Assembly: GCA_040954595.2 (NCBI GenBank)
Contig: CM082579.2
Location: 6,510,001-6,574,000, forward strand
Reading direction: 5' to 3'
Length of the DNA stretch: 64,000 nt
From: Balanoglossus misakiensis
Lineage: Eukaryota > Hemichordata
Positions 13,221-27,031 of the stretch are shown here, piece after piece. The position numbers and the translations under genes were made by a program. The notes beneath the pieces were generated by a model. The model was given only the letters and a program-made list of their open reading frames with translations, was not told the DNA's origin and did no database searches. Within the stretch, counting starts at the first letter, position 1. Each line of letters opens with the position of its first letter.

Positions 13221-16200
13221 AATCAGCAAAGTATCCCCAAACAAGTCGTGCAACATAGCCATCTATAAGCTGATTGAATATGTATGCGTATTTGATGTTT
13301 GTTCATAATCAATTGACTGGGCCCAGTGAACTGATGGGAAAGAAAACAGTGTAATGACCCCGGCTTGAAATATCCGCCTTCTGGTGCAAGCTTAGAAGGG
13401 TACGGTGTTCTAGAAAGCCTTGGCAACCCAGGGGGTTCTGGATCAATCAGAGGCCTTACAACTGAAACCCTCCAACAGACTGTTGACTGCCTGGTATTGT
13501 TATACAATAGATGAAAGTATGACTATAAACGGTCGTAACATTAATCAAGTTGGTGGGTCACTATATTGTCGTTATTTCTTTGGTGCCTTGAAATCACCAA
13601 ATATTGACATCAGCAATCACATGTTATGGTATTCTGGGGCGTGTAGAAGTCACACGCAAAGTACGACCTCTGACCTCTTCTACATCCCACAATGCATTAA
13701 TACTCCTTATCACAAAAATTGAAATAACCGAAACACAAGAGAGGAAGTATCCGTAACAGTCAACTACTCACAACCAACGCTCTGCAACGGAATATTTTCT
13801 CTCTCTCCATCTACTCAGTAATCCGACCTATTTATGCGTCTCTCCACTCCTCCATGGCTGTTAAACGGACATGGCAGGTGTAGGGCCTACACACAATGTA
13901 ACGCACTTCAAAACACTTACTACTTCTCAACCGGACACTTTAGGTATACGGCCACCGCAAGCCGCGGTTCCCGGAACATTTTCTTCACACCTAATATGCA
14001 ACGGGACTCAAAGCCAATTGTTCGTACCCGGAGTCGAGAGTTGATTTGCCGTGAATTCCGCCGGCATTCTCTATGAGACAGGTGCCCGAGCTGGGGTAAT
14101 TGGCGATACGTGCATGACAGATCGGTCCCACTTGTAACTGTCTGAGTATTTCAAATACCGCAGGATTTTTCCCCGTCAAACACGCATCAAACTTCATCAA
14201 GTTTATATGTGCTCCTTCGGGGTATTAATTACTATCGCACATTCGCAAACGCAGTTGGCGCTGCTTGATTGATTTTGAATATCAAATAAATAGAATGAAC
14301 TGACTTACACTTCGTATATACTCTAATCCTATGAAGTCAACACAGGACATGTCTAGTCGTACAAACATCAGCTGACTGGTCGCAGTTCCACAGAACTTTA
14401 CAACTCTGGTAAAATGACCCAAATTGTCATGTATTTACTAGTCAGCAATTTCAGAACCAGTTTGTTTGTTTTTCATAAGCAAAATTATTACTCAGATTGC
14501 AATCTGCATCTTAACGTGAATTTTAGAAACCAGTTTTCAGTAAAGAAACAATTTACGTACTTTCCAAACATGCACAGTAAGAGATGGATTCACTTACCAG
14601 TGAGAGGACCGGGCAAGGGAGTCGTACCTGTGGCATACGTTTAGACACCTTTCTCCTGAGCTTCACAGCAGTTAGAAAAGCTTCAAAATATTCCACAGAA
14701 TATCCGCGGCTCAGATTGCAATAAAGCCAGATTTCCCTACGAGACTCTCAAATCGAGGTGTACCTAAAAGATCTTCACTCTCCCACGGAGGGTGACAAAC
14801 TAGACCGACCAAACCAGTTTGGAGAAGTTTTCATTCCTCGCCGTGCAACATGAGTAGTATGCAAAGCGCCGGGGCCGAGAAAACAACGGCGCTCTCAGCC
14901 TATCAAAACTCTCGGGCAGTTGTTTGAGTATCAACTTAGCCCGGGCGAAGGGTGCTGAGGTGTCCAGTATCCCCAAATACAAAGAATAAAAGCATACTTG
15001 AGATTCCTCGGGCTTCCAGTTGTCACCGATGTCGCAGGAGGACAATAGCAGCCAGGCAGGCTGGTATGCGCCGCAGCCAAACGGATGGAAACTGCATCGG
15101 CTGTTTGGCTTGGAGACTGCTTGCACGGTACACATCCAACTTGAAAACCCTCCATTGACCCAATACAACTCTCTCTCTCTCCCTAATGTAGGCGACTTGT
15201 ACTTTGTGACAGGAGGGGGACAGGGCCCACAATTCAAACTCAATCAACGGTTTGCTTTAATAGAGACAAACACCATTAAAAAGTCCATTTAAAAAATCCC
15301 GAGATTCCTCACACATGGTGGACCCCTTCTATGATTTCTCTTCGTCATGTTCAGAAGAATGGAGAAATGAGCCCAAACCGGAGTGCATTCACTGGCTCTC
15401 TCGAATACAAATATGGTTATGATACTGTTTGCGTGCAACAACTGTTTTTATTGGAAAGACCCTGTCCATTACTACCGTCCATGGCATTCTAACAAATGAA
15501 GGACACCGCCCCATCAGTCTGAACAAGCAGAAGGTTTCATGTTTGATAGCATTTTCAGGAGTTATGACATTTGTGTTTTATTCTTTTTCCAGTATAATGT
15601 TGGAAAAAAGACTGATCTGGTATATATGAACTTAAGTTATTATTATTATATCTCTGCGCAGCATAATAGCGACTACTGATCCACACAATACTATAACTGG
15701 ATGATAACATAAGCTCAATTTTTTGCAGATGCTGTTATTTACGGGTTACACGTTGCCTGTCACAGGTTGCTCCAGGTTCACCTCTGCCTCCCAGTACAAA
15801 CCCTACCACTGACGACGAGCAGTTTGAACCTAGAACTGGCCGGTGAAATAGTTTTTTTGAAGACTGAAGCTGCCTTGTTTATCACAGCTATATATAGGTA
15901 CATGCGGAAAACCCGATACAGTTCAGGTATGGGTGTTCGGGTGCCAAATTTCAATGAATGTCATGACGCTGTTGACCAAACAACAAAACACTCGCAAGAC
16001 TGATCGCTGTACCTTGGTTAACTTTCATTCTGAAACCTGCAGTTAGCTAGTGATAACATCATGTTACATGTACGGGCATGATGTGGACCTGACTGGTCTG
16101 GCAATATCAGAACAGGTTGAATTCTGAACTCAGCAGATCTGGCACAGTTGCACAGAAACTGATGCTGTTGAACTTCCTGCACATAACATTACATTAGGAA

Positions 16201-19200
16201 CTAAATACCTGTACAGGTGTATGTATTCACATTGCTAGGGTTTTCCTTACTGGACTAAAGTCACTTATAACATTACAACTGATGACTGCTCTTCCAATGT
16301 TCCAGATAAATCTCTGCAATCTCTACCTTTGACTCCAAAAAGGACCAAATGATTTGACCACCACGGAATTAGCATCCTGAATCAGCTGACATCTAGGCTA
16401 CATTGTATATATATAAGAATTCAATATATGTTTTGAAACCTGAACCCAAGGAGATACATGACAGATAGCCAATGCATACATTTATCACTGCATGCTGTTA
16501 CTTTCGTACATATTACCGCGTGATATTTTTGTAGTGACTTCCAGAATCAAATGCTGAGAATATCCACTGTCAGAACCTGCAAGACATAGCATGGGGGCCG
16601 GGTCAAGGCTGTGGGAGAATCTTAGAGAACACACAAAAGAACTAACGGAATCAGGAAAATTTAGGAGGAGATCATTACAAGAGCCCCAAGAGATCGCTGC
16701 GGCCTTTGTGAAACAGCAGAACGACGGACACTGCTGAATTACAAAATTAAATTGATCTCGAAACTCTGGCGACAGGCGGTATTTGACGTTTCATCTCTTT
16801 TTTCCTCATTTCTGGTAAATAATACACTGGTTATCACAACTTGGTAACAATGCACCCAATTGACTCGGTCGGTATTGAATGCTCGCGAGGAATTTCTGAA
16901 CGGAGGGAAAATTTGTTGTTGCAGTTCCTGCCTAATACATCTTTTGTGTTGATCCAAACTGGATACATTGGGCTCCATACACACGCAATCTTCCATATTC
17001 TCTCGGCAATGTTTAGTCAGAAATCCGATGCAGTCTCTCCCCTCCAACCGACGTAAACAGACTGACATTGAAGCAGTTCGCACTAATCGGCCAATCACAC
17101 GCAGCTATCTTCGTGACCTTTGACCCATTCCCTACCGACTATCCCAACGATGCTAACAAGCCTTCCTTTACTGCTTCCAAGTATGCTTCTTCAGAACTTT
17201 TGAATTTTAATCATACCAAAAATATCGCTTGATTATTCCGGAGGCATACCAGATAGTTTTACTGAACATAAATGTTTCAGTTTTGTGTCCACTTTCGAAT
17301 TCCTTACAAGTTTAATACCGTAGGAAAATGAAATGGGGTCTTTTTCCACTAAAGACGCGGGACATCAAGCAGCGTGGTTGGAAATGGCGGAATATTACTC
17401 GCAATAAACACAATTAGGGCTGCACTAAAATCCACCCCTCTTCCATGCACATACACTTTAATATCCTCGTGAATCTCACAATGTTGCTACTCGTATTTCT
17501 GTGGGTGCCGAGTGTTTCCCATCAACCCATGCACTGGAATTTTTCTGCCCCATTGGTGCTTTATGAGAGTAAATTCGACAATTCGGAGGCACTAAGGCAG
17601 GGCTGTCACAAGGCCCATTGACTACACCACCTCGGAGTATTCCAACCTTAAAATACTATAAACTTTGAGCGAAAACACTTCTCCGTCTCGGCGTCCGGAC
17701 AAAGAGTCACTTGTTGCCGATTTCCTCCACAGACAGGCTCTGAAATTTCTACCGCACGAAATGTGAGGGCGAACTGATAGACAGATTACCCATAATCCTC
17801 TGATTACACTGGGAATTTGGGACGAGGAGATTACACTTGATGGCTTCAAGTCTGTCTGGCGCCGTTTGTTTGTACTTTGATTTTACGAACTGTAATACCA
17901 AACACCCTGATTCCCTGCCCCCAGTCCTCCAAACATACCGTAACAGCAGATGAGGCAGCTATGGCCTTCTGACTAAAAAAAATTCCAACAGCGTAAAACA
18001 GGTGCAGATTCTGCTTTACCAACTTCAGAGTACGCCCTTCTCGAAGTATCTCTCAATAATGCTCAAGGCTGCTTCTGTTTCACAGGACCGATGTTGGGGC
18101 ACTGTCGTTCTTGATGACAGTGACTATTTACACGTGTTACTCATTTGTTTTCCATTAGATTTATTGAGCAAATCAGTCTGCTACCTGATACAGCTGATAC
18201 ACAGCTTGGCATTGTTCGTCATCAACTCTCAAGTTCATACCAACTGTTGTCAGTGGTGACGCGAAACAGGGTCACAGCAGTAACTCAAAACAGTTACAAA
18301 CATGTACATGTGTGTTTATATTAATTTTTTCCAATCAACTGAGTCCAGGCAACGCACAACCTTAGAGGATATGAAATGACAGTACACTGTAATTACCAGC
18401 GTTTGCTGACGAATTATCAAATACGACATTTTATGACACGTGTGCCTGCATGGAACATTGATGTCGCTGCCAGACCTGGACAATGGTTAACAACGTCGCA
18501 TGTCCGTTCAAATCCTGCTTGTATTGTTATTATATACACGTAAATTCCTAGAGATTACATCACAAAATATTTATACGGGGTGGAGGGCTTTCTGGAATGA
18601 AAAGGAAAAGTGAACGGAATTTTGATTCATCCTGACGGCTACCCCAATGCAGCATGAGCCAAGCAAAGATCAACCAGCAAGGCTGTGCTGGCCCTGCGCA
18701 TTGCCAGGGGAAACCCGTGTGTTTAGCAGAGAATCAGAGCTATGTCACGGCAAACTAGGAAATGTAAGAGAGAGTCCACGCCACCATTCTGTTCAAACAC
18801 CAAGAATCCTGCGCCTTTTTTCTTGCGGGAGTCATCCAAGCAAAAACACAACAAAGTAGGCTTTTGATTATTAGTAAGATTAAAAAGAGTACAATCTACA
18901 CTTAGCATCAGATTAGTGCTACTGGCTGTAATGATGTTTATGCAATCTTTGCCCTTATTCTGCTCTATTAAACTCACAGTGGCTTTTATTAAAAGCTGCA
19001 CGGCTAGACAGCAAAATACTTGTGGATCATACTCCATCAGATGTACATTTCCCGTTTTTCTTTTTGTCCAAACATCCTGTCCAGTTGAAAACACAACAGG
19101 ACCTGAGTCCGACTACCCTGCAGACCATGTGTGGCTACGGGTTTTTAAAGTGTAGCGAGCGATCACTGCGTGCCAATCCTACGGAATGGTTCCAATTACA

Positions 19201-20870
19201 AACACACGCTCTCCCATTCCCGAGCTTTGGCTTTTCCCAATCCCGGAATGACTAAACAACGCCGGCGCCCGACGCTTTCTTTTTAACCGAAAGTCACAAC
19301 AAAAAGGGAAACGGAACCCTCGCACCATTTGGTGACGCATTTTGATGCAAGCCATATGATTGTGTTCAGGCATTGCAGAATCACTTCAAAGGCCAAGCCC
19401 GATTTTATAGTTTCACCGAAATTTTGTAACGCCGGCAGGTACATTTTCCTGATATCAAATGAGAGGCAAAAAGAATGAATAAATCTGTATGTCACACTTC
19501 ATAGCCTTTCCTTTTTTCTTTCCCTTCTCACCTCCAGCAAGGTTCATAAACACAGATATAATATTTTTCTAACAGGGACAAATTGGCTCAGCACCACCTA
19601 CAGTCAGAAATTCCTCGCATTACTGCTCATTCCAAAACAATATGAACAAAGTTCTGCCTTGTTGATCTCTATTGTTATTTAAATTCCAGAGGGAAAAAAG
19701 AAGGGTTGATCACATTACAAAGCAAGTACAAGTAATAGCATGTACATGTAGAAGGGAATCTGTAGCTGCTATGTATTGTGTACGTTCGGGGAGAATCAAA
19801 CGTAGAAGATTCCAATATATCTTCGCTTCATTCTCCCTCCACTGACTTCAATATCAAGCTTTCTGCGATCACCTCGATTCCTGAATTTAACGATCAATAA
19901 ATGTACACGTAATACAGTGTTAGTATTTTAGCATTATTCAGGTTCAAGGTAAAATGCCATTTTTTTAACACCCACTAACATCCATTCTATAGTACCATCC
20001 TATAACTTTCCATGCCCAAGCTAGGTCAGCGTATTTAGGTAATTAGGTTTCCAATTTTCACGCCCCCCCCCCCCCTCAACAAAACCAGATGTTTGTTGAT
20101 CCACATGCGAGGGGACAGATAATTTGTCTGCGTGAAAGTGTTCGAACATAACACTACACAGCATTAGAAGTGTGAGTAGACTCAACAAATAACAGGACCT
20201 GGCCTTGACGCTGGGCTAAGAAAACTTTCACTTTGGTTGGCATTCAACAACACAATGCCTGCTAACCACTTTTGAAGGGATGGAATTTTTGCTGAATATC
20301 TTACATGTGCCATGTCTACCATTCTTTGTGTGTGTGGAGGTGATATAGGTACATGTGCCTTAAAAGCGATGCCCATTCTCATCACAGCTATCCTAGTACA
20401 CATGATGTAACATAATGTAATTAACCTACAAGTTACTGAGAAATGTCTGTGGACCTGGTGTCCTAGCTGACCAGCCCATTACAAACTGCATACGATGTTT
20501 GCCCGGCAGTAAAACTCACTGACTTGGCTGGCACGAAATAGTTGGCATTTCACGAAACCACTGGCAAGACACCAGGCATGTCCACCCTACAGTCTCCAGC
20601 TGAGCGCCCGCTGCGAAAAAACCGACACATTTTGAATGTACGTCTTATGATTGACACCGCCAGTCTTACTCTACAATAGACCTGTCAGCAAAATGACTCT
20701 CAGAACGAGATATTTTCTAAACGTCTGACGAGGAATTGGTGGTGTCAGTTAGTAGTTACAGGCACATTTTCTTCTTAGGCTTGAAAAATCCAGAATGTCA
20801 GGAGGGAATGTAACGAACTTTCCTGTCAGTCCCTCTGCCTCCCTCCCCACTCTCCGTCTCTGCGGGTCTA

Positions 20871-20887
20871 CCCCCCCCCCCCCCCCC
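20871..20887 (+). repeat. Longest poly(C) tract (17 bases)
   Basis: Seventeen C in a row, followed by TCACTCCCATCAG. It directly precedes the ambiguous open segment at 20929-21077. Confidence 0.8.
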
Positions 20888-20928
20888 TCACTCCCATCAG
20901 CACACAAGCCACGTAGTTCAGCCAGCAA

Positions 20929-21077
20929 GTGTATTCAATTATAGAACCAGGAGATGAGAGCCTGGAACCAAGCTTCACCAGTGATATGCATGAAATTTGC
21001 AACTCAATATCCACACGAACCAAATCCCTGGAAATAAACGGGGTGCCCAGCAGTGTCACACTGACTCTACTGAAAGA
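20929..21077 (+). CDS. Weak candidate exon, acidic sequence, strand ambiguous
   Basis: The frame VYSIIEPGDESLEPSF then TSDMHEICNSISTRTKSLEI runs open up to a donor-like GAA|GTAGGTC. It is acidic and Ser/Thr-rich, like real protein, and the stretch is GC-richer than its flanks. The reverse strand is also open over the whole segment, with acceptors (ACTTCTTTCAG, GTTTATTTCCAG) and a GTGAGG donor. The coding strand is therefore unresolved. Confidence 0.15.
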
Positions 21078-22686
21078 AGTAGGTCGGCCGATTTTAATGT
21101 CATACCACATCAGCAGACACCACTGTAAATCACTCGAAGATGAACCGTCCTACATATCAGGGTTTTTTTTTAAAGACTGACACACTTTGGTGACTGTAGC
21201 ATCAATGAAGTGAATGCAACTGACATTTGATGCTGTGTCTTACACTGCAATGCTGTCTTGCTCTTCTGTGCAATAGAAACGTTGTGATCACTGCTTCACT
21301 CTACAAATGGATGATTTTTCATTTTGTTTCTAAGACATGGTAATCTGCTTACATCTATAATAATGACTTTTGGCCCTGAATCCCCCCCCCCCCCCCCTCG
21401 TCTGAAATTTTTGGCACCTCCCTCGGATGTAGCTGGACCACTCCAGGAATGCAACCCCCTTGTGGTGATATTGTAAATAGGTGACACCCCCTTACCTAAC
21501 TGTTTCCACAGTCAAATTCCAAACCATCAGACGCAACTGTCAGAAATAACTGTATCAGCTTTTGCTTTCACTATGATCCGGTCAAGAATAAATCGATATT
21601 TTCAATTAAAGTTAACTTATGACATTTAAACAAGGTATAAAACTATTTTTAATCAAAAAACCTATTATCGGGATGACCAAATATGCACAGATAGGTGAGT
21701 GACCTAAATTGCTTGCATATCAGAGCACTTCTGCTTACATTACAGATAAGGAAAGTATATATAATTTTATTTATAAATAGCTTTAGTTTTCAACAGTCGA
21801 CTTCTGTGAAGTATACAGATGTCTGCACATTCCACCGAAGCAGAGGGCGTGCTCAGCCGAAGTTCAAAGACTTAGTTTTTAGGTGTGAATGAGGTCATAG
21901 TCTCACATTCTGCACATTTTCCCCCAAAACCTTGGCATTTTTGTTTTCTATCATTCCTTGACACTGACCTCAAACGCCCCTAGCTGCTCTATTATCCTCA
22001 TTGCATACCTTGGCTCTCCAAATGCAAGAATGCTCCTGACGGTCATAAATTATCTCAGTACAAACATCCCCACATCATATACTGCTGGCATTTTTCAGGC
22101 ACATTAAATTTTGGACTAGAGTACTTGAGGTGAAATTCAGGAACCGTAAGAAAACGCCTGCGTCAACTCTATATACGAGCACAGATATACTTACCCGAAA
22201 TGGAGAAAAAAATGCATATTTTTAGGTTCAGGCGTCATATCTGCTACCCAATTAACCTTTCCATGATACACAAATCTATATTAAGTGTTTGTCGTCATTC
22301 AGGCACGAAAGGGTAACCCATATATGGCTAAAGGTGAGTTATGGCGAAGCTTGTACCATCACAACCATTTTTTTTCACATGGTAATTGAAACTAAAGCCA
22401 TTTACAGACATGATGAAACGTCAGATTCTCTCCACAAGTTGCAATCAAGAGTTTCAAAGCAAGAGTCTGCTTCACTGGTTACCATACTGACGACTTAAAT
22501 GATTTTATAACAATACATAGCTGAACATCCAGGATCTGATTTTTGGGTGTGGAAAGCTACTGCAAACTTTGGCCTGTTTTTATTATGATCCTGACATTTA
22601 TAGAGCCAATTGCCTTTGACCTTAACCCAGAACAAGGACAGTGACACACTAGGAGTTGTTTGTGAGAGCAAACTCTAACCAGAGTG

Positions 22687-22733
22687 AGTTGTCGACCTTT
22701 TACCCATAATGCAATGTGATTTGACCCCCCAGC
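22687..22733 (+). repeat. Dispersed repeat, copy A
   Basis: GAGTTGTCGACCTTTTACCC, then ATAATGCAATGTGATTTGACCCCCC. The inverted copy B at 36426-36502 matches along most of this length, then runs into a long C/G tract. Confidence 0.65.
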
Positions 22734-23168
22734 ACGAAGTAACTACAATTCACCAGAAAGCACTTATCTTGTCAAAAACTAGCAATCTGAAGTACACCTC
22801 AAATCTGGGACTGGTCTAAAGCTGAACTTTTCAAACGGAAATGTTTGAGCCTTTTTATTCACCTTTACAGACAGGCCCTTGTTACGCACATACTTTCATG
22901 TACTCGGTAAATAAATAAACGGGACTTGGCAGTCCACTGACAAGTCTGATTCTTTGCTTTTATAAAATGTTTGATGACAAAATACCATCCACAGACCTGC
23001 AGTATGTCAAAACTATGTCTCATACTAGACTGACTGAGATCATACAGTCTAACATAACAGAGCTTATGAGCAAGCCCTATTTATGCCACTAGAAAATCAA
23101 GATGTTGGCCATGGTGAAAGTATTTTTGATCCAGGAGAATACTCACTGTTTTTCCTTTAATTAACCCC

Positions 23169-23248
23169 TTCACCAAAATGGTTTGGTCCAAATCCATCAT
23201 TTTCTACCAGGCAAAGTTGTACCTCTACAGAGGTAAATGGGGGTGAAC
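23169..23248 (+). repeat. Dispersed repeat pair, copy 1 (TTCACC...GGTGAAC)
   Basis: This about 80-bp sequence shares ATGGTTTGGTCCAAA, ACCTCTACAGAGG and GGGGGTGAAC with 50543-50620, in the same orientation. The TTCACC and GGTGAA ends are inverted, as expected of a very short MITE. Confidence 0.65.
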
Positions 23249-24279
23249 AGGCTAAACTATAAATTATTACCAGTCAGTCCAGGAAGGGGACAGAGTCTGT
23301 GTTTCCTACCCTACCCTAAAGTGAGTGTCAACACTTACACACTCTAGCAACAAAACCTGTCCACTCAAACACAAGATGATCTACCACAGCAATGTTTAAC
23401 AGGAAACTTACCGGTGGGTAATGTAAAGGTCACTGAACAAGCAGAGAGAGGGCTGGGGGTTATCAGAACGCACTGCACTGCAGTGCAGCTAAAGATTTCT
23501 GTTTCTAAAGGTCTATTGACAAGTTTCAATTGGCTACCGATCTTGCAGTGTATGGATTTTATGCAGGTTGTCCTGTAAGTGTCACTGTCTGTGCAACTGG
23601 GCGCATTAAAACATACACACTTCTAAGTGCTTTTTTCCATCTTTCAGCCTCGTTTGTTTCACCATTAAAATCATTCTCAAACAAATCAATTTCGTGAAAT
23701 TGATTTAATTTCACTCTACTGTACAAAACGTATTTTTAATATAAAATATACTGTTTTTCTTTTACATTGGTTTCGGATGTTGTCTAGTCAAAGAACTTGA
23801 AGTGCAAAGTTCATAACGAACTTCTGGTCATAAATTACGAGGGACGCTTCCTTGGGTCGGAACATTTGAAGTTGCGTATAATCAGGCTTGGTACGGTGTG
23901 CAAATATATGGATTCATAATTTCAAACTTTTTAACAACCAAGACTTCGACTGTGGTAACATAAGTCCTTGAAAGTGGAAATCAATAAATAGCGAAAAGGC
24001 AAACCACGGTCCTGGGCAAAGATAATTTTAATACTACTCAAACTTCCCAAGTTTTAACGGACGCTAATCTTTATGTACCATTTTGACATCGCCGGGGTAC
24101 TGGTGGACTAGAAAACTCTCGGTCCCTGCCAACCGCATCAGTCATAAACGGTCCCCAGCATAATCGAATGAACAATCAAATACCATAAGTCGATTAACGT
24201 GTGTAACACTTCAATTGTCATCTAGTACAAGGCACGTGTATCAGACCAAAGGATCTTTTGTACACGCATCGCCGACGGT

Positions 24280-25250
24280 GAATATAAAACCCAGCTCTCC
24301 GACCGCCCATTGTTTGCATTCCACTGCGGGGCGAGATCTAAAAGCCCTTCCCGAACATGCGGCGTGTATTTTACCACCAACTGTACATATGACCCAGTTT
24401 TAATTGTTGCAGGTTTTTTAAGCGGCGATGAAACTCACTGGCATATTCATATCAGAAAAGCTGAATAACAGACAAGTTAAAACTACTGACTATACGCTTA
24501 GCGCGTCTGCTGGCAAGGCAACGTACATCATGTACATTTCAGCGCGCGTTCATATCGGAAACGCGATCACAGTCATGCGTTCGATTTATGAGAGATTCAT
24601 AAGACACAAAGCGCGAAAAACGGCAAAAGAAAAAGGAAATCACAAGAGGGATTTCATACCTGCCAGCTTTCTTCGTCTGCTTTTGTAAACAAACTTGTCC
24701 CAGGCTCGCTGTTTGGTCGATCTATCCCGCGCGCTGAGTGAGCGTATCAATTTCGCCATTATCGCGAGTTCTTCTGGGTTTATATCAAACACAAGTTTAC
24801 GTGCAGCGGGCAACGTTCGGGCACTTGGTAATGGGTTTTCCGGCTACTGATTAAACTTTCAATGGGACGGTGCCCCGCGTAAGAGTTTGCGGGTCAGCGA
24901 CTTCGTCTTACATCCGTCACTTTTACCACTGTCAACACACTTTGCAGCACAGAAGAGCAAGCACAGCTAACATTAGCAACGTTTGGTCAACTTTTCTCCG
25001 TCGATAATCGGACGCTGATAAATTTTGAACTTGGAGAGATGTGGGCGGAACATCTATCAAGAGTAGGGGCCTATACCAATGATTGGTTGGCAAAGTCGAA
25101 CTCCTGGGCTATCAGACTTTTTTCCCGGGGAGGGCAGGTCATTTCGCTCTGCGCTGTTCTCAATCAGGCGGAACTGATGTTCATTTCTCGTATCGGATGT
25201 CTTCTTGATCATCTGCAGCCGAAAACTTCTCGCCCGCGCTCAGCGGTATA
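24280..25250. promoter_or_regulatory. CpG-rich stretch, possible promoter
   Basis: CG dinucleotides are far denser here than in the surrounding AT-rich DNA, for example GCGCGCGTTC, AAAGCGCGAAAAACGGC and CCCGCGCGCTGAGTGAGCG. On the minus strand a good donor (TGGCAG|GTATGA) at 24660 would end a noncoding first exon read from about 24.7-25 kb. On the plus strand the ORF at 25957 lies downstream. It could be an internal promoter of the minus-strand gene, a promoter for an unseen plus-strand gene, or both. Confidence 0.3.
24660..24800 (-). other. Possible noncoding first exon at the CpG-rich stretch
   Basis: The donor GCTGGCAG|GTATGA lies at 24660, immediately below CG-dense sequence. No long frame is present, so it would be 5' UTR. 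The upstream limit is not visible. Confidence 0.2.
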
Positions 25251-25956
25251 AACAAACAAAGGATATGTCAAGCCTTGTTGCATACATTATTCCAGGCCCA
25301 GTTTGTTTGACAATAGGAGTTCTCTATTGTTTTACTCTTAGAGTGGCGCACTGTACTGGTGAGGCAGTGCGATAAAGGTTAGCTTTGACTTTGAGAAACT
25401 GTCGCGACGAAATGAAACACAATCTTTCATTGTCTATATCATCTGAAAGGTATAAACCATGATGAATTCATTTACAAAGATTTTACATGGAGGCCTTCGG
25501 CCTTCGTCCGTTTTCTGAAAACAGCGGATGTTCCTTTTTTAAGTAAAGTTTGAATTGAAGCTGATTTTCCCCCAGAGATCTGCATCCAGGAGGGGGAGAG
25601 AGTTTCCTGTCCCAAACGTCCGCCTCTTTTCTGTAATTCTTTTCTAGAAACCGTGGTAAAAAAAACTAAAACAAACTTAGTGAAACAAGTATCATTGCAT
25701 TGATAATTGTTTCTAAGTGAACAAATTGACTCACGACACATTTGCACATGTGTCATCAGATAATTGATGCAAATGTTTGTCGTCTCATTCTGTAATAAAC
25801 CAAAGTCCCTCTGTGTTTAAACCATCATCAGATCATAGCGGGGAAATATAATATCTTTAATGTGTTATATAAGCCACCTGATCGTTGCGACCCGACTTCG
25901 ACAACTTCCTGTATCTACAAAACGCGATACTTCAGGTAAACTCCCGTGTTTGCACA

Positions 25957-26208
25957 ATGTCGGACTTCCGCAGTTCACATCATCTTCGTCTGTCAGTGGA
26001 TGGAATAAACTTTATTTACAGTAAACGAAACTATTTGACCCAGTTTCAGGTGAAAAAACAAGGCCAAAGCCAAATACGCAGAGAGATATCGTTTTTTCCC
26101 GTTTTGATGTTGGTCCGCCAAACAACATTCAATACATGCGATGACAGAAATTTGCCGGTCGGTCCGACAGGAGTTGGGTCCATGTCGGGAGGAAGACTGC
26201 AATCTTAA
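25957..26208 (+). CDS. Possible small ORF (83 aa) beside a CpG-rich region
   Basis: ATG 25957 with A at -3 opens MSDFRSSHHLRLSVDGINFI and runs to a stop at 26208. It lies about 0.7 kb downstream of the CpG-rich stretch. The frame contains a possible donor (TTTCAG|GTGAAA), so it could be a first exon. No domain is recognised. Confidence 0.15.
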   Translation: MSDFRSSHHLRLSVDGINFIYSKRNYLTQFQVKKQGQSQIRREISFFPVLMLVRQTTFNTCDDRNLPVGPTGVGSMSGGRLQS

Positions 26209-26741
26209 TTTCCTTCATAATATTTGAACAGTTGAACGGACATAAAAACATGGACAATCAGATTACATTGAAATGTATCACACGTTGCGCATTTCACATC
26301 ACTGTATATGGTGATTTTCGCGCTGATAGGAGAAAGAAGGAGGATTATTTACACGCAAAAAGTAGCCCAATTTCCGACTTTTTGGTGGTATAACTGTAAA
26401 GATGACCGGTTTGGGTTTTGCGTCAACGGTATCACATATTATTATAATTTACAAACCAACTTGTCAGTGCAGAGATATCGGTGTCAGGCTAGGCGAAAAT
26501 AGATGCCACAGTACTCATCAATGACAGTTCTAAAGATGAAACAGAGTTAGTGCGTCGATCTTCGCGGGGATCTTCGTCATACCCAAGGACAGTGACGATC
26601 GTCCTTCTGATCGTCTGTCAATCGCACTGACGCGTTTCCTGTCGGCTTTTATCTGACATCACGACCCGCTTTTTTATTTATTTGTTTACAAACTAGAATA
26701 CTGGATCTTTAAACCAATGTATGGTGACAAGATATACTATG

Positions 26742-27031
26742 AGAAACGCCCGCAAAATGTGTTTGTTTCAGTGTAAAATCAAACATCGATGCAAATAACC
26801 GATTTCTGCACAAGTATAATAGAACGTTCATTTTCGATAGAGTTGCCGAACAACTTATATATTGGAGTTAACATACATAGCTTTTGGAACCATTTATCAA
26901 GAAAAAAACATCGAAAAAAGGGTCAGAAAATAAAGCAGTCCCAGAAACGCCCGCAAAATGTGTTTGTTTCAGTGTAAAATCAAACAACGATGCAAATGCC
27001 CGATTTCTGCACAAAGTATAATTGAACGTTC
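26742..27031 (+). repeat. Direct duplication of about 88 bp spaced by 201 bp
   Basis: Copies at 26742-26829 and 26943-27031 both start AGAAACGCCCGCAAAATGTG and end in GAACGTTC. They differ by a few substitutions and a one-base indel. The 113-bp spacer is not repeated elsewhere in the window that I can see. Confidence 0.75.

Larger units (their letters stand above)
5174..24279. other. Long stretch without a supported complete gene
   Basis: It holds the weak exon candidates listed separately, (GA)n/(CT)n-rich patches near 12790 and 15170, G and C tracts, and AT-rich filler. The GC-richer stretch 14800-15150 carries an open minus-strand frame (MEGFQVGCVPCKQSPSQTAD) that could be a first exon but has no clear support. 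Confidence 0.4.

Noticed and set aside
14800-15243. 147-codon open minus-strand frame
   Set aside because: Cys/Ser/Arg-rich with no recognisable domain, no clear splice pair for the full length, and a similar frame on the plus strand.
16739-17098. 119-codon open minus-strand frame
   Set aside because: No domain and no splice or promoter support beyond a moderate GC rise.
18002-18259. Open plus-strand frame rich in Leu and Val with acceptor-like CAGs
   Set aside because: The hydrophobic composition follows from T-rich DNA; several acceptors but no coherent exon structure.
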